From contig NZ_FWXV01000002.1 in NCBI RefSeq assembly GCF_900176515.1, positions 1,054,001 through 1,118,000 of the forward strand: DNA of 64,000 nucleotides, written 5' to 3'. Positions 26,188-35,690 of this stretch are shown here, piece after piece (within the stretch, counting starts at the first letter, position 1; the number at the start of each line of letters is the position of its first letter). This stretch comes from Kibdelosporangium aridum (GTDB taxonomy: Bacteria; Actinomycetota; Actinomycetes; Mycobacteriales; Pseudonocardiaceae). A program made the position numbers and the translations under genes. A model generated the notes under the pieces. The model ran no database searches. It had not been told where the DNA came from and saw only the letters and a list, made by a program, of their open reading frames with translations.

Positions 26188-26298
26188 CTCTCTGTGACTT
26201 CGACGACAGCGTTGACTTATGTTGCACGCGGTTTACCGTGATGTCGCGCTTAGGCGCGTATCGAAGGTTTAGGTACTTGTGGTCACGAGGAGGTGCGC

Positions 26299-27891
26299 AT
26301 GGGTGTCAAGGGCTCGCTGGCCCGCCAGCTGCTGGCCTGGCAGGTGGTGATCGTGCTCGCCCTGCTCACCGCCGTCGCGGCCTTCTCGGCGATTCAGTCG
26401 AACGAGACCTTCATGGACGTCGAGGGCCGCCGGATGCTGCTGGCCGCCGAGAACCTCGCCGCCACACCGACCGTCCGCGGCACGGATGACTCACGCGGTG
26501 GTGAGGCCATCCCCGGCGCCTTGGCTGATCCGCTGCGCTACCCGGCGCTCCCGGGCTTCGCTGAGATCACGCGCAGCCTGTCCGGCGCGGACGAGGTCAC
26601 CTTCGCGTTGCCGGATCTGACCGTGGTGACCTCGACAATCCCTGGCCGCAACGGCTCCAAGCTGGACGTCGGCGACAGCACGATCCCGACGGGCCGGTCG
26701 TGGGTCGGCGTCATCGGCGACACCCTTGTCGCCCACGTGCCTGTGCTGGGCAACAAGGCCAAGCTGATCGGCATCGTCGCGGTCGGCATAGAGACACAGG
26801 GTCTCTTCGCCGGCGTGGTGGAGTCTCCGACGAACGCGCTCGTGTTGCTCGGACTGGCCACTGTGCTCGGTGTGACCGGCTCGCTCCTGCTGGCGCAACG
26901 GGTGAAGAAGCAGACACTCGGGCTCGAACCGGCCGAGATCACCTCGCTGGTCGAGCAGCGTGAAGCGATGCTGCACGGGATCAAGGAAGGTGTGGTCGGC
27001 CTCGACCGCAACGACCGGATCGTGCTGGTCAACGACCACGCACGGACGCTTTTGTCCATTCCGGACGACAGTGTCGGCAAGTCGGTGTCTGATTTGGACT
27101 TCAATGAGCGGATGACGGACGTGCTGACCGGGCGCGCGGCCGGGGCGGACCAGATCGTGCTGCGCAAAGGCCGGGTGCTGACGATGAACCGGATGCCGAT
27201 CACCCTGCACGACCAGTCAATCGGGTCGGTGGTGACGATGCGGGACCGTACCGAGATGGTCGCACTGCAGAACGAACTCGCCGCGACCCAGAACACGACG
27301 GACACCCTGCGCGCCCAGGCGCACGAGTTCTCCAACCGCCTGCACACGATCTCCGGCCTGATCGAACTCGGCGAGTACGACGAAGTCCGGCGATTCATCA
27401 CAACGGTGTCCCACACTCAGCAGCAATGGCACGCCGAGGTGAGCGCTCGTATCCACGACGCGGCAGTAGCCGCGTTGCTGATCGCGAAGGCGAGCGTGGC
27501 AGCGGAGCACAGCGTCGGCCTGCGACTGTCCCCCGGCAGCAGGTTGTCCGAAGTAGACCCGGCGCTGTCCGCAGACCTGGTGACGGTACTGGGAAACCTG
27601 GTGGACAACGCCGTCGACGCACTCGGCGGAGTACGGGACGGGTGGATCGAGGTGGACATCAGCGAGCTCGACGACGCGATCCGGGTGGTGGTGCGCGACT
27701 CCGGGCCGGGCGTGGCACCGGAGATCGCCCGTGAAGTGTTCCGGAACGGATTCACCACAAAGGCGGCTGAGGAAGGCGGCAAACGCGGGCTCGGGCTGGC
27801 GTTGGCGCGGCAAACCTGCATCCGCAGGCAAGGATGGATCGACGTGCACAACGAAGGGGGCGCGGTGTTCACCGCGCTGGTGCCGCGATGA
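26299..27891 (+). CDS. CitA/DcuS-type sensor histidine kinase
   Basis: The product is 530 residues from ATG 26299, with GAGGAGG 5 nt upstream. Architecture: TM1 (about 12-32), extracellular sCache sensor (about 33-170), TM2 (about 178-200), a PAS domain (about 215-325), the DcuS-type dimerisation helix with phospho-His H342 in AHEFSNRLHTISGLIE, and an HATPase with N-box NLVDNAVDAL, G1 DSGPGV and G2 KRGLGLALA. It probably senses the tricarboxylate carried by the divergent TctCBA system. The start of its response regulator overlaps its stop by 4 nt. Confidence 0.94.
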   Translation: MGVKGSLARQLLAWQVVIVLALLTAVAAFSAIQSNETFMDVEGRRMLLAAENLAATPTVRGTDDSRGGEAIPGALADPLRYPALPGFAEITRSLSGADEVTFALPDLTVVTSTIPGRNGSKLDVGDSTIPTGRSWVGVIGDTLVAHVPVLGNKAKLIGIVAVGIETQGLFAGVVESPTNALVLLGLATVLGVTGSLLLAQRVKKQTLGLEPAEITSLVEQREAMLHGIKEGVVGLDRNDRIVLVNDHARTLLSIPDDSVGKSVSDLDFNERMTDVLTGRAAGADQIVLRKGRVLTMNRMPITLHDQSIGSVVTMRDRTEMVALQNELAATQNTTDTLRAQAHEFSNRLHTISGLIELGEYDEVRRFITTVSHTQQQWHAEVSARIHDAAVAALLIAKASVAAEHSVGLRLSPGSRLSEVDPALSADLVTVLGNLVDNAVDALGGVRDGWIEVDISELDDAIRVVVRDSGPGVAPEIAREVFRNGFTTKAAEEGGKRGLGLALARQTCIRRQGWIDVHNEGGAVFTALVPR

Positions 27892-28559
27892 AGACGGTGC
27901 TGGTGGTCGACGACGACTTCATGGTCGCGAAGGTCCACAGTGGATACGTATCCCGGACGCCGGGGTTCTCGGTCGTCGGCGTCGCGCACACAGGCGCTGA
28001 CGCCCTGCAGGCCGCGCGAGAACTCAAGCCGGACCTGGTTTTGCTCGACATCTACCTGCCGGACATGGACGGACTTGCGGTGCTGCAAGAACTCCGGTCA
28101 TCGCAGGGAGATACCGACGTGATCGTGATCAGTGCGGCGAACGACGTGGAGACTGTTCGTCGCGCGATGCGGGGTGGCGTGCTGCACTACCTGATCAAGC
28201 CCTTCTCGTACTCGGCTTTGTTCGACCAGTTGCGGCATTTCGCGACTCTGCACGAGAAGCTCGACCGGCTCGCGGTGGCCGGGCAGGCCGACGTCGACCA
28301 GGTTTTCGGGGCACGTCCGCGCGGGGCGACGAGCCTGCCCAAGGGGCTCACCGAGCAGACCGCCGAACTGGTGGAACGCGTGATGCGGGCGCACCCGGAA
28401 GGCTTGTCCGCCACGGAATGCGCTCAGTTGACCGAGTTGTCGCGGGTTTCTGCTCGCCGGTACCTCGAGCACTTCACCGAGACGGGCAAGTCCGAGGTGA
28501 CACTGCGGTACGGCGGAACCGGAAGGCCAGAGCGCCGCTACAAGTGGCTCAACACCTGA
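27888..28559 (+). CDS. CitB/DcuR-type response regulator
   Basis: The product is 223 residues from ATG 27888. The receiver domain (1-120) has the acidic pocket VVDDDF, phosphoacceptor D54 in LLDIYLPDMDG, a Ser at the switch position (VISA) and Lys in LIKPF. The C-terminal HTH (about 165-215; ATECAQLTELSRVSARRYLEH) is the CitT/DcuR type. With the upstream kinase it should activate tctCBA expression. Confidence 0.95.
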   Translation: MKTVLVVDDDFMVAKVHSGYVSRTPGFSVVGVAHTGADALQAARELKPDLVLLDIYLPDMDGLAVLQELRSSQGDTDVIVISAANDVETVRRAMRGGVLHYLIKPFSYSALFDQLRHFATLHEKLDRLAVAGQADVDQVFGARPRGATSLPKGLTEQTAELVERVMRAHPEGLSATECAQLTELSRVSARRYLEHFTETGKSEVTLRYGGTGRPERRYKWLNT

Positions 28560-28599
28560 ACCCACCTTCGGACGCACTCCATCGCAACAACAATTCCCG

Positions 28600-28612
28600 A
28601 GGGGGTCCCCCT
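28600..28612 (+). terminator. Weak hairpin after the two-component operon
   Basis: AGGGGGTCCCCCT is a near-perfect palindrome followed by GATTTT, 40 nt after the response regulator stop. The stem is short and the loop tight, so it is a weak terminator candidate. Confidence 0.4.
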
Positions 28613-28766
28613 GATTTTCACGCTACCGGAGGGGTCTGACAGTTTTGCGTTGGTGCAGGTCTTGGGCCCCAGGCAGGCTTGACGCACGGTCGACGGCGAT
28701 GGCTTCGAAGGTGCGTGCGCGGAGTTCAGCACCGCCGCCATTCGAATCGTCGCGGTTCAGAGGCAG

Positions 28767-29411
28767 TCAGCTCACGCCTTGGTCGAAGATCTCGCGGAGG
28801 ACTCCGGGGTCGACGGTCCAGTTGCCGATCAGTTCGCCTGCTGCTCTGTCCATGTCGCGTTCGAGGATGGCTTTGGCGATCATCCGGTGCTCGGTTTCGG
28901 CGCGCATGATGCGTTTGCGGCTGGTGAAGTAGGCGAACTCGTAGCGGTGGACGACCGTCTTCTGGGCTTTGATCAGTTGCAGCAGGCGCTTGTTCGGACA
29001 TGACTTCAGCAGTTCGTCGTGCCATTGGTCGTCGATCGCGCCTGCTTGGATCGGGTCGACGTCGAGCATGCGCTGGGCTAGTTCGTTCAGCTTTGGCACG
29101 CTGGCGACCAGCTCGTCGATGGCGCAGGTGCGGAGTGCGGCGACTTCCAGGGCCCCGATGATCGGGTAGGTCTCTTTGACCTCGTCGACTGTGAGCGGGG
29201 AGAGCCAGAAGCCGCGGTTGGGGCGTAGTTCGAGCACGCCTTCCTGGGCGAGGCCGGCGAGGGCTTCTCTCAGCGGTGTCCGGCTGACGCCCAGGTCGTC
29301 GGCGAGTTGGCCCTCGTTGATGCGCTCGCCGACGGGGTAGTCGCCGCGGACCAGCCTGGCCAGGACTTCGTCGCGGATCTGCTCGCGCAAGGGGCGCTTG
29401 GTAATCGCCAT
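28767..29411 (-). CDS. GntR family regulator with FCD domain
   Basis: The product is 214 residues from ATG 29411; GTG two codons upstream is possible. The N-terminal GntR winged helix includes EGQLADDLGVSRTPLREAL and the wing VLELRPNRGFWLSPL. The FCD ligand/metal domain includes WHDELLKSCPN and ETEHRMIAKAILERD, where the Asp/His ligands sit. It diverges from a diaminopropionate ammonia-lyase-like gene. AT-rich repeats and a 16-bp palindrome in between probably form its operators. Confidence 0.9.
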   Translation of the reverse strand: MAITKRPLREQIRDEVLARLVRGDYPVGERINEGQLADDLGVSRTPLREALAGLAQEGVLELRPNRGFWLSPLTVDEVKETYPIIGALEVAALRTCAIDELVASVPKLNELAQRMLDVDPIQAGAIDDQWHDELLKSCPNKRLLQLIKAQKTVVHRYEFAYFTSRKRIMRAETEHRMIAKAILERDMDRAAGELIGNWTVDPGVLREIFDQGVS

Positions 29412-29492
29412 GAACACAGAGTACTACATGCTGAACACAGAGTACTGAACTCTGAGCGCTGTACTTTGTGCTTTGAATTCTGAATTCAGAAT
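29411..29492. promoter_or_regulatory. Divergent control region of FCD regulator and ammonia-lyase
   Basis: TGAACACAGAGTACT is repeated directly at 29411-29425 and 29432-29446 (period 21 bp, two helical turns). A perfect 16-bp palindrome ATTCTGAATTCAGAAT lies at 29477-29492. The region is markedly AT-rich for this genome and overlaps the expected promoters. Confidence 0.7.
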
Positions 29493-29506
29493 GTAGAGTG
29501 CAGGGC

Positions 29507-30532
29507 ATGTACCTCAACCCTTCGGCACGCTCCTGGACAGCACCGGCAGCCACCTCCGACGGGGACCCCAGGGCGGTGCACCGCGAACTGCCCGGGTTCG
29601 CACCCACCCCGTTGATCGAAGTCCCTGACCTGGCCAAAGAGCTCGGAGTGCGCCGACTGCTGGTGAAGGACGAGCACCTGAGAGCCGGGCTGCCGTCGTT
29701 CAAGATCCTCGGCGCGGCCTGGGCGATCTTCAAAGGCCTCGGCGGCACGACAAGCCTCAAGGACCTCAAGGTCGACCCGGAGACCACGCTGGTCAGCGCG
29801 ACGGCGGGCAACCACGGCCGAGCGGTCGCGTACATGGCCAAGCTGCTGAACCTCAAAGCCCACATCTTCATCCCGGCGGGCACAGCCCCGGCGAGGATCG
29901 AAGCGATCCGCGGCGAAGGCGCGAAGGTGGACGTCGTTGACGGCGACTACCAGCAAGCGGTCGAACGAGCGACCCAACGAGCGAGCGAAAACCCGAAAGC
30001 TCTGCTGGCCGCGGACGTCGGCGACTCGATGACGCCGATCTGGGCAACCCAGGGCTATCGAACGATCCTGCACGAGATCGACGAACAACTCACCGAAGCA
30101 CCGGACCTGGTCGTCGTCCCGGTCGGCGCGGGCGCGTTCGCCTCAGCGGTCGTACAGCACTACCGAAGTGACGGAGCCCGCCCCAAGATCCTGACCGTGG
30201 AGCCAGACTCGGCAGCCTGCCTGCTGAAGTCGTTGCAGGCAGGCGAACCCGTCAACGTGCCTGGGCCGCACCCGTCGAAGATGGCCGGTCTGAACGCGGG
30301 CGACGTCGACACCCACGCCTGGCCCTACCTGAAGAACGGCGTGGACGCGGCGGTCACAGTCACCGACGAAGAGACCGACGAGGCCATGCGTGACCTGGCC
30401 GACAAGGACATCGTCGCGGGTGAGTGCGGCGCCGCGAGTCTCGCGGGCGTCCGAGCCTTTCGGGAGCACCTCACCAAAGACTCAATCGTCGTCCTGATCA
30501 GCACGGAAGGCGTGCACGGGATCAGTCGCTGA
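29507..30532 (+). CDS. Diaminopropionate ammonia-lyase-like PLP enzyme (fold type II)
   Basis: The product is 341 residues from ATG 29507. PLP Lys66 lies in LPSFKILGAAWA, the phosphate-binding Gly loop is not fully canonical, and SATAGNHGRAVAYMAK supplies the cofactor-contacting Asn. GECGAASLAGV near the C-terminus is the pyridine-ring contact of the family. It is shorter than E. coli YgeX (~400 residues) but matches actinobacterial diaminopropionate ammonia-lyases. Threonine/serine dehydratase activity is an alternative. The divergent FCD regulator points to catabolic, substrate-induced expression. Confidence 0.82.
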   Translation: MYLNPSARSWTAPAATSDGDPRAVHRELPGFAPTPLIEVPDLAKELGVRRLLVKDEHLRAGLPSFKILGAAWAIFKGLGGTTSLKDLKVDPETTLVSATAGNHGRAVAYMAKLLNLKAHIFIPAGTAPARIEAIRGEGAKVDVVDGDYQQAVERATQRASENPKALLAADVGDSMTPIWATQGYRTILHEIDEQLTEAPDLVVVPVGAGAFASAVVQHYRSDGARPKILTVEPDSAACLLKSLQAGEPVNVPGPHPSKMAGLNAGDVDTHAWPYLKNGVDAAVTVTDEETDEAMRDLADKDIVAGECGAASLAGVRAFREHLTKDSIVVLISTEGVHGISR

Positions 30533-30950
30533 AACTCGACCGGCGGGAGCGCTTCGTCTCGCCGCGGCGGCGCTTCTCGGTGAGCCGCCGCTCTTTCGCG
30601 GCCCGGCTCGGCCGAGTCGGGCGCCGCTTGGGCGGTGGCGGTTCGGAAGCGCTACGCAGCAACGCTGCCAGCCGGTCGCGCGCCGCCTGCCGATTCGCGA
30701 GCTGCGCACGGAATTCGCTCGCGGCGACCGTGACGACCCCGTCGACGAGCCGCGTCGACAGCCGGTCGAGGATGCGCGGGCGCAATGTGTCCGGAATGGA
30801 CGGTGAACCGGCCACGTCGAACGACAGCTCCACTCGGCTGTCCGTGGTGTTCACGCCTTGCCCACCTGGCCCGGACGACCGAGAGAAGCGTTCGCGCAAC
30901 TCGGCCGCTGGGATCACCAGCGCACCCGTCACGAACAAGTTCTCAGCCAT
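30522..30950 (-). CDS. arfB: Ribosome rescue peptidyl-tRNA hydrolase ArfB (YaeJ)
   Basis: The product is 142 residues from ATG 30950. The RF-1-like catalytic domain carries the GGQ motif (G29-G30-Q31) within SSGPGGQGVNTTDSRVEL, and lacks the stop-codon-recognition domains of release factors. The C-terminal ~40 residues are strongly basic (Lys/Arg tail), the part that enters the empty mRNA channel of stalled ribosomes in E. coli YaeJ. Length is typical. It converges with the ammonia-lyase gene, overlapping 11 nt. Confidence 0.93.
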   Translation of the reverse strand: MAENLFVTGALVIPAAELRERFSRSSGPGGQGVNTTDSRVELSFDVAGSPSIPDTLRPRILDRLSTRLVDGVVTVAASEFRAQLANRQAARDRLAALLRSASEPPPPKRRPTRPSRAAKERRLTEKRRRGETKRSRRSSFSD

Positions 30951-31059
30951 GACTCAAGTGTGCCGCGCGATCACGACGAATGCGAATGGTTAACCCCTGT
31001 AGCAAAACAGTGACACAACGATCGCTGTCCGTGAACACAGTCAGGCCACGGTAGGGCCC

Positions 31060-32565
31060 ATGTCCATCAGGTCCCCACTTCTAGTAACGACGTTGGCGCT
31101 CGCCGCAGCCGCAGCGATCGCCACCCCCGCGAACGCCATCATCAACGGGAGGGAGTCAACCGAGCCCTATGCGTTCCTGGGCTCATTGCAGGCTCCAGGA
31201 GCCCCTGGTTCGAACAGTCACGGTTGTGGCGTGACTGTCGTTGCGCCGCAATGGGTGTTGACCGCGAGCCACTGTGCCCGCGTCCCTACCCTCGCGAAAA
31301 ACGGCACTCCGCGCGGGTGGAAGGTCCGGATCGGTTCGCTGAACACGAAGTCCGGCGGTGAACTCGTCGACGTCGACAAGTTCTACCGGCTGGCCACCGA
31401 ACGCGAGAGCTACTTCGGAAGGGACCACGCGCTGCTGCACTTGGCCACCCCGGTGCAGGCCAAACCCATCCGGATCGCCTCGAGCACGCCCCCGGACGGC
31501 ACCGCCGTGCGCTTCGTAGGCTGGGGCAACATGTGCGAAGACGGCAAGCCGCCGTGTTACCCCGGCCGGTTGCACGAAGCCGACTTCGTGGTCCAGCCGC
31601 TCTCGACATGTCCGCCCGGCATACCGGACGCTGAGATATGCCTTAGCAGCCCCGACAAGGCCGATGTGGGCAACACCGACTCGGGTGGTCCCGCGTTGGT
31701 CCGCGAAGGCGACGAATGGGTGATCGCCGGTACGTTGACCGGCCACAGCGAGTCCCGTCAGGCGTTGTTCACCGACGCCTCCAAGCACCTCGACTGGATC
31801 AACGGGATCATCAACGGAACCAACGTCCCACCGGACGACGTGCGGCCATCCCTCGAAGGATCCGTAAACCTCGGCAACTGCATGGGGTCCGTTGTCCGCA
31901 TGCCGGACGCCAAGCCCGAGGACCCCGCGCTGATGTTGACCAACGGCCACTGCGTTGAGGGTGACCGGCCCGCGCCCGGAGCGGCGATGGTGGACCAACA
32001 TGCCGACCGCGAAGTGCCCATCGCCGACAGCGAGGGCTACGACAAGACGACAGCCAAGGCGAACCGGCTCGTCTACGCGACCATGACCGGCACCGACATC
32101 GCGCTGTACCGCTTGGACAAGACGTACGGACAGCTGGCCACCGAAGGCGCGAAAGTCTTCGACCTCACCACGAACCCGGTCAAAGCGGGTGCCAAGGTCA
32201 CCGTGCTCAAGAGCGTTCTGCCGGAGAACTGCACGGCCGAAGCCGTCGTGCCGCACTTGAAGGAAGACGGCTACCTGCTGGACAACTCGATCCGCTACGA
32301 GCAGACGGACGACTGCGGCCCTGGCCATGGCGCTTCGGGATCCCCATTGATCGCCCCGGACGGCAACACGGTCGTCGGCGTGCACAACACGTCCAACGAG
32401 AAAGGCGAGCAGTGCACGGCGAACAACCCTTGCGAGGTCGACGCGGACGGCAACGAGACCAGCACGGCCGGACGTCGCTACGGCCAGCAGATCGACATGA
32501 TCCCGGCCTGCTTCACCGGTTCCACGCTGGAGCTGACCAAGCCGGGCTGCACCCTTAAGTCCTAA
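31060..32565 (+). CDS. Secreted tandem trypsin-like serine protease (two catalytic domains)
   Basis: The product is 501 residues from ATG 31060. Signal peptide residues 1-26 end in ANA, directly followed by IINGRES, so signal cleavage itself would create the new N-terminal Ile27 that trypsins need for activation. Domain 1 (27-255) is S1A-like: His71 (TASHC), Asp122, Ser208 (NTDSGGP, with Asp207 available for the Ile salt bridge). Domain 2 (about 265-495) resembles actinobacterial V8/S1B-type proteases: His297 (TNGHC), Asp346 (TDIAL), Ser427 (GASGSP). Both triads look intact, and there are many Cys. Two complete protease domains in one chain are uncommon. Confidence 0.9.
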   Translation: MSIRSPLLVTTLALAAAAAIATPANAIINGRESTEPYAFLGSLQAPGAPGSNSHGCGVTVVAPQWVLTASHCARVPTLAKNGTPRGWKVRIGSLNTKSGGELVDVDKFYRLATERESYFGRDHALLHLATPVQAKPIRIASSTPPDGTAVRFVGWGNMCEDGKPPCYPGRLHEADFVVQPLSTCPPGIPDAEICLSSPDKADVGNTDSGGPALVREGDEWVIAGTLTGHSESRQALFTDASKHLDWINGIINGTNVPPDDVRPSLEGSVNLGNCMGSVVRMPDAKPEDPALMLTNGHCVEGDRPAPGAAMVDQHADREVPIADSEGYDKTTAKANRLVYATMTGTDIALYRLDKTYGQLATEGAKVFDLTTNPVKAGAKVTVLKSVLPENCTAEAVVPHLKEDGYLLDNSIRYEQTDDCGPGHGASGSPLIAPDGNTVVGVHNTSNEKGEQCTANNPCEVDADGNETSTAGRRYGQQIDMIPACFTGSTLELTKPGCTLKS

Positions 32566-32574
32566 TAGGACATA

Positions 32575-33621
<1,047 letters not shown>

Positions 33622-33656
33622 CACCGAGCGGTCATCCTTGTCGTGTGGTTACGGCC

Positions 33657-35180
33657 TCAGGGACGCTGCAACGCGTCCTCGGCACCGTACCCGTTGACCA
33701 AGACAGGTGTGGCCGGCCCCGCGACACCTTTTTCCACGCTCTCCAGCAGATGCTTACCGATCAACGCCTCACCGGGCAGCGTGATCGGGTAGTGCCCGTC
33801 AAAGCACGCCATGCATAGCCTGCTGCGTGGCTGCTCGGTCGCGGCGACCATGCTCTCCAGCGAGATGTAGCCGAGTGAGTCCGCGCCAACCGACCTGCGC
33901 ACACCGTCGAAGTCGAGGCCGTTGGCGATCAGCTCGGCCCGTGAGGCGAAGTCGATTCCGTAGAAACACGGCCATTTCACCGGCGGAGACGCGATCCGGA
34001 CGTGCACCTCGAGCGCTCCGGCCTCGCGCAGCATCCGGACCAGGGCGCGCTGGGTGTTGCCGCGCACGATCGAGTCGTCCACGACGACAAGGCGCTTGCC
34101 GCGGATGACGTCCCGCAAGGGGTTGAGCTTGAGCCGGATGCCCAGCTGCCGGATGGTCTGCGACGGCTGGATGAAGGTCCGCCCGACGTAAGCGTTCTTG
34201 ACCAGGCCCTGGCCGTACGGGATGCCGGACGCCTGCGCGTAGCCGATCGCCGCGGGCGTGCCGGACTCCGGCACCGGGATCACCAGGTCGGCTTCGGCCG
34301 GGTGCTCGGTGGCGAGCCTGCGGCCGATCTCCACGCGCGTCGCGTGCACACCGCGGCCTGCGATCGTGGTGTCCGGCCTGGCCAGGTAGACGTACTCGAA
34401 AACGCAGCCCTTCGGCTCCGGTACGGCGAAGCGCGACGACCGCAGGCCGCCCTCGTCGATCGCCAGCAGTTCACCGGGCTCGACCTCACGTACGAACGAC
34501 GCGCCGACGATGTCCAGCGCGGCGGTCTCGCTCGCGACAACCCAGCCGCGTTCAAGGCGGCCGAGTACGAGCGGGTGCACGCCGTGCGGGTCGCGTGCCG
34601 CGTACAAGGTGGACTCGTCCGACCAAACCAGACAGAACGCGCCACGCAGGGTCGGCAGCAGTTCCATCGCGGCCAGCTCGAGGCTCGTGTCCGACGCGGC
34701 TGCCGCCAGCAGCCCGCAGATCAGGTCCGAGTCGGTGGTCGCGCCGTTCTTGGTGGTGATGCCCGCCTGTTCGGAGCGCTCAAGCAGCTCGGCGGTGTTC
34801 ACCAGGTTGCCGTTGTGGCCCAGCGACAGGCCTTTGCCGCTGGCGGTGGTGCGGAAGGTCGGCTGGGCGTTCTCCCACGTGCCCGACCCGGTCGTGGAGT
34901 AGCGGCAGTGGCCGACTGCGACATGTCCCCTCAGCGAGTGCAGCACCTGCTCGTCGAACACCTGGCTGACCAGGCCGAGATCCTTGAACACGACGACCTG
35001 TTGGCCGTCCGCCACCGAGATACCGGCTGCTTCCTGCCCACGGTGCTGCAACGCGTACAGCCCGTAGTACGTAAGCTTGGCGACTTCCTCGCCGGGCGCC
35101 CAGACTCCGAAGACCCCGCATTCCTCGCGGGGTTCTGAGTCGATGGTGCCGGCTTGGGGGGCTGACTGGTCGGTGACCAC
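33657..35180 (-). CDS. purF: Amidophosphoribosyltransferase
   Basis: The product is 507 residues from GTG 35180, with AGGGAG 10 nt upstream. The catalytic Cys21 of the N-terminal glutaminase domain lies in REECGVFGVWA after a short propeptide, followed by GHCRYSTTGS and GHNGNLVN. The C-terminal phosphoribosyltransferase domain has the PRPP loop VVVDDSIVRGNT near residue 380. Cys residues in CMACFDG and CFYGIDF match the [4Fe-4S] PurF class of Gram-positives. It performs the first committed purine step and is followed by purM. Confidence 0.96.
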   Translation of the reverse strand: MVTDQSAPQAGTIDSEPREECGVFGVWAPGEEVAKLTYYGLYALQHRGQEAAGISVADGQQVVVFKDLGLVSQVFDEQVLHSLRGHVAVGHCRYSTTGSGTWENAQPTFRTTASGKGLSLGHNGNLVNTAELLERSEQAGITTKNGATTDSDLICGLLAAAASDTSLELAAMELLPTLRGAFCLVWSDESTLYAARDPHGVHPLVLGRLERGWVVASETAALDIVGASFVREVEPGELLAIDEGGLRSSRFAVPEPKGCVFEYVYLARPDTTIAGRGVHATRVEIGRRLATEHPAEADLVIPVPESGTPAAIGYAQASGIPYGQGLVKNAYVGRTFIQPSQTIRQLGIRLKLNPLRDVIRGKRLVVVDDSIVRGNTQRALVRMLREAGALEVHVRIASPPVKWPCFYGIDFASRAELIANGLDFDGVRRSVGADSLGYISLESMVAATEQPRSRLCMACFDGHYPITLPGEALIGKHLLESVEKGVAGPATPVLVNGYGAEDALQRP

Positions 35181-35306
35181 GCGAAGCGCTCCCTGGGGAC
35201 GGAATGCAGGCTGATCTCCAGTGTAGATGGCTCTACCACCCGTACGGACCAACCGGCTGTGGTGCGCCCCACTATCGAGACCGCGTTACCGCCCTTATGG
35301 CCTACG

Positions 35307-35690
35307 TCAGACGTTGCGCACGACTGGCAGGAGTTCCCCGATGTCGGCGCGTGTTCCGGAGGCCGAAACGCGGGCGGCCGCGACGGCGTCCGGCCACGCG
35401 AGCAGGCCGGTCGCGAGTTCGAGCCAGGTCCGCGGATCCATCTCGATCACGTTCGGCGGCGTGCCGCGGGTGTGCCGTGGCCCGGGGATGCACTGGATCG
35501 CCGCGAACGGCGGCACCCTGACTTCGACCGTATGCCCCGGGGCTATTTGCTCAAGAGTGCGAAGACTGGCCCGCACGGCAGTCGCGAGGACTGGCCGTGC
35601 GGGCGTTTCGTCTGTCTCGCCGGTGAGCCAGGGCATCACTTCGGCGATCGCGGCACGAAGTTCGTGCGGGTCGACGGGCTTTCGGGGCAC
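35307..35690 (-). CDS. Sterol carrier (SCP2)-like family protein
   Basis: The product is 127 residues from GTG 35690, whose codon overlaps the EspG stop (TAGTG). It belongs to a small actinobacterial family annotated as sterol carrier family protein, usually encoded beside purF. The sequence has an N-terminal helix, a central VEVRVPPFAAIQCIPGPRHTRG segment (conserved PFAAxQ and RHTRGTPPNVIE), and a C-terminal helical WLELATGLLAWPDAV typical of SCP2 folds. The bound ligand, if any, is unknown. Confidence 0.82.
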   Translation of the reverse strand: MPRKPVDPHELRAAIAEVMPWLTGETDETPARPVLATAVRASLRTLEQIAPGHTVEVRVPPFAAIQCIPGPRHTRGTPPNVIEMDPRTWLELATGLLAWPDAVAAARVSASGTRADIGELLPVVRNV

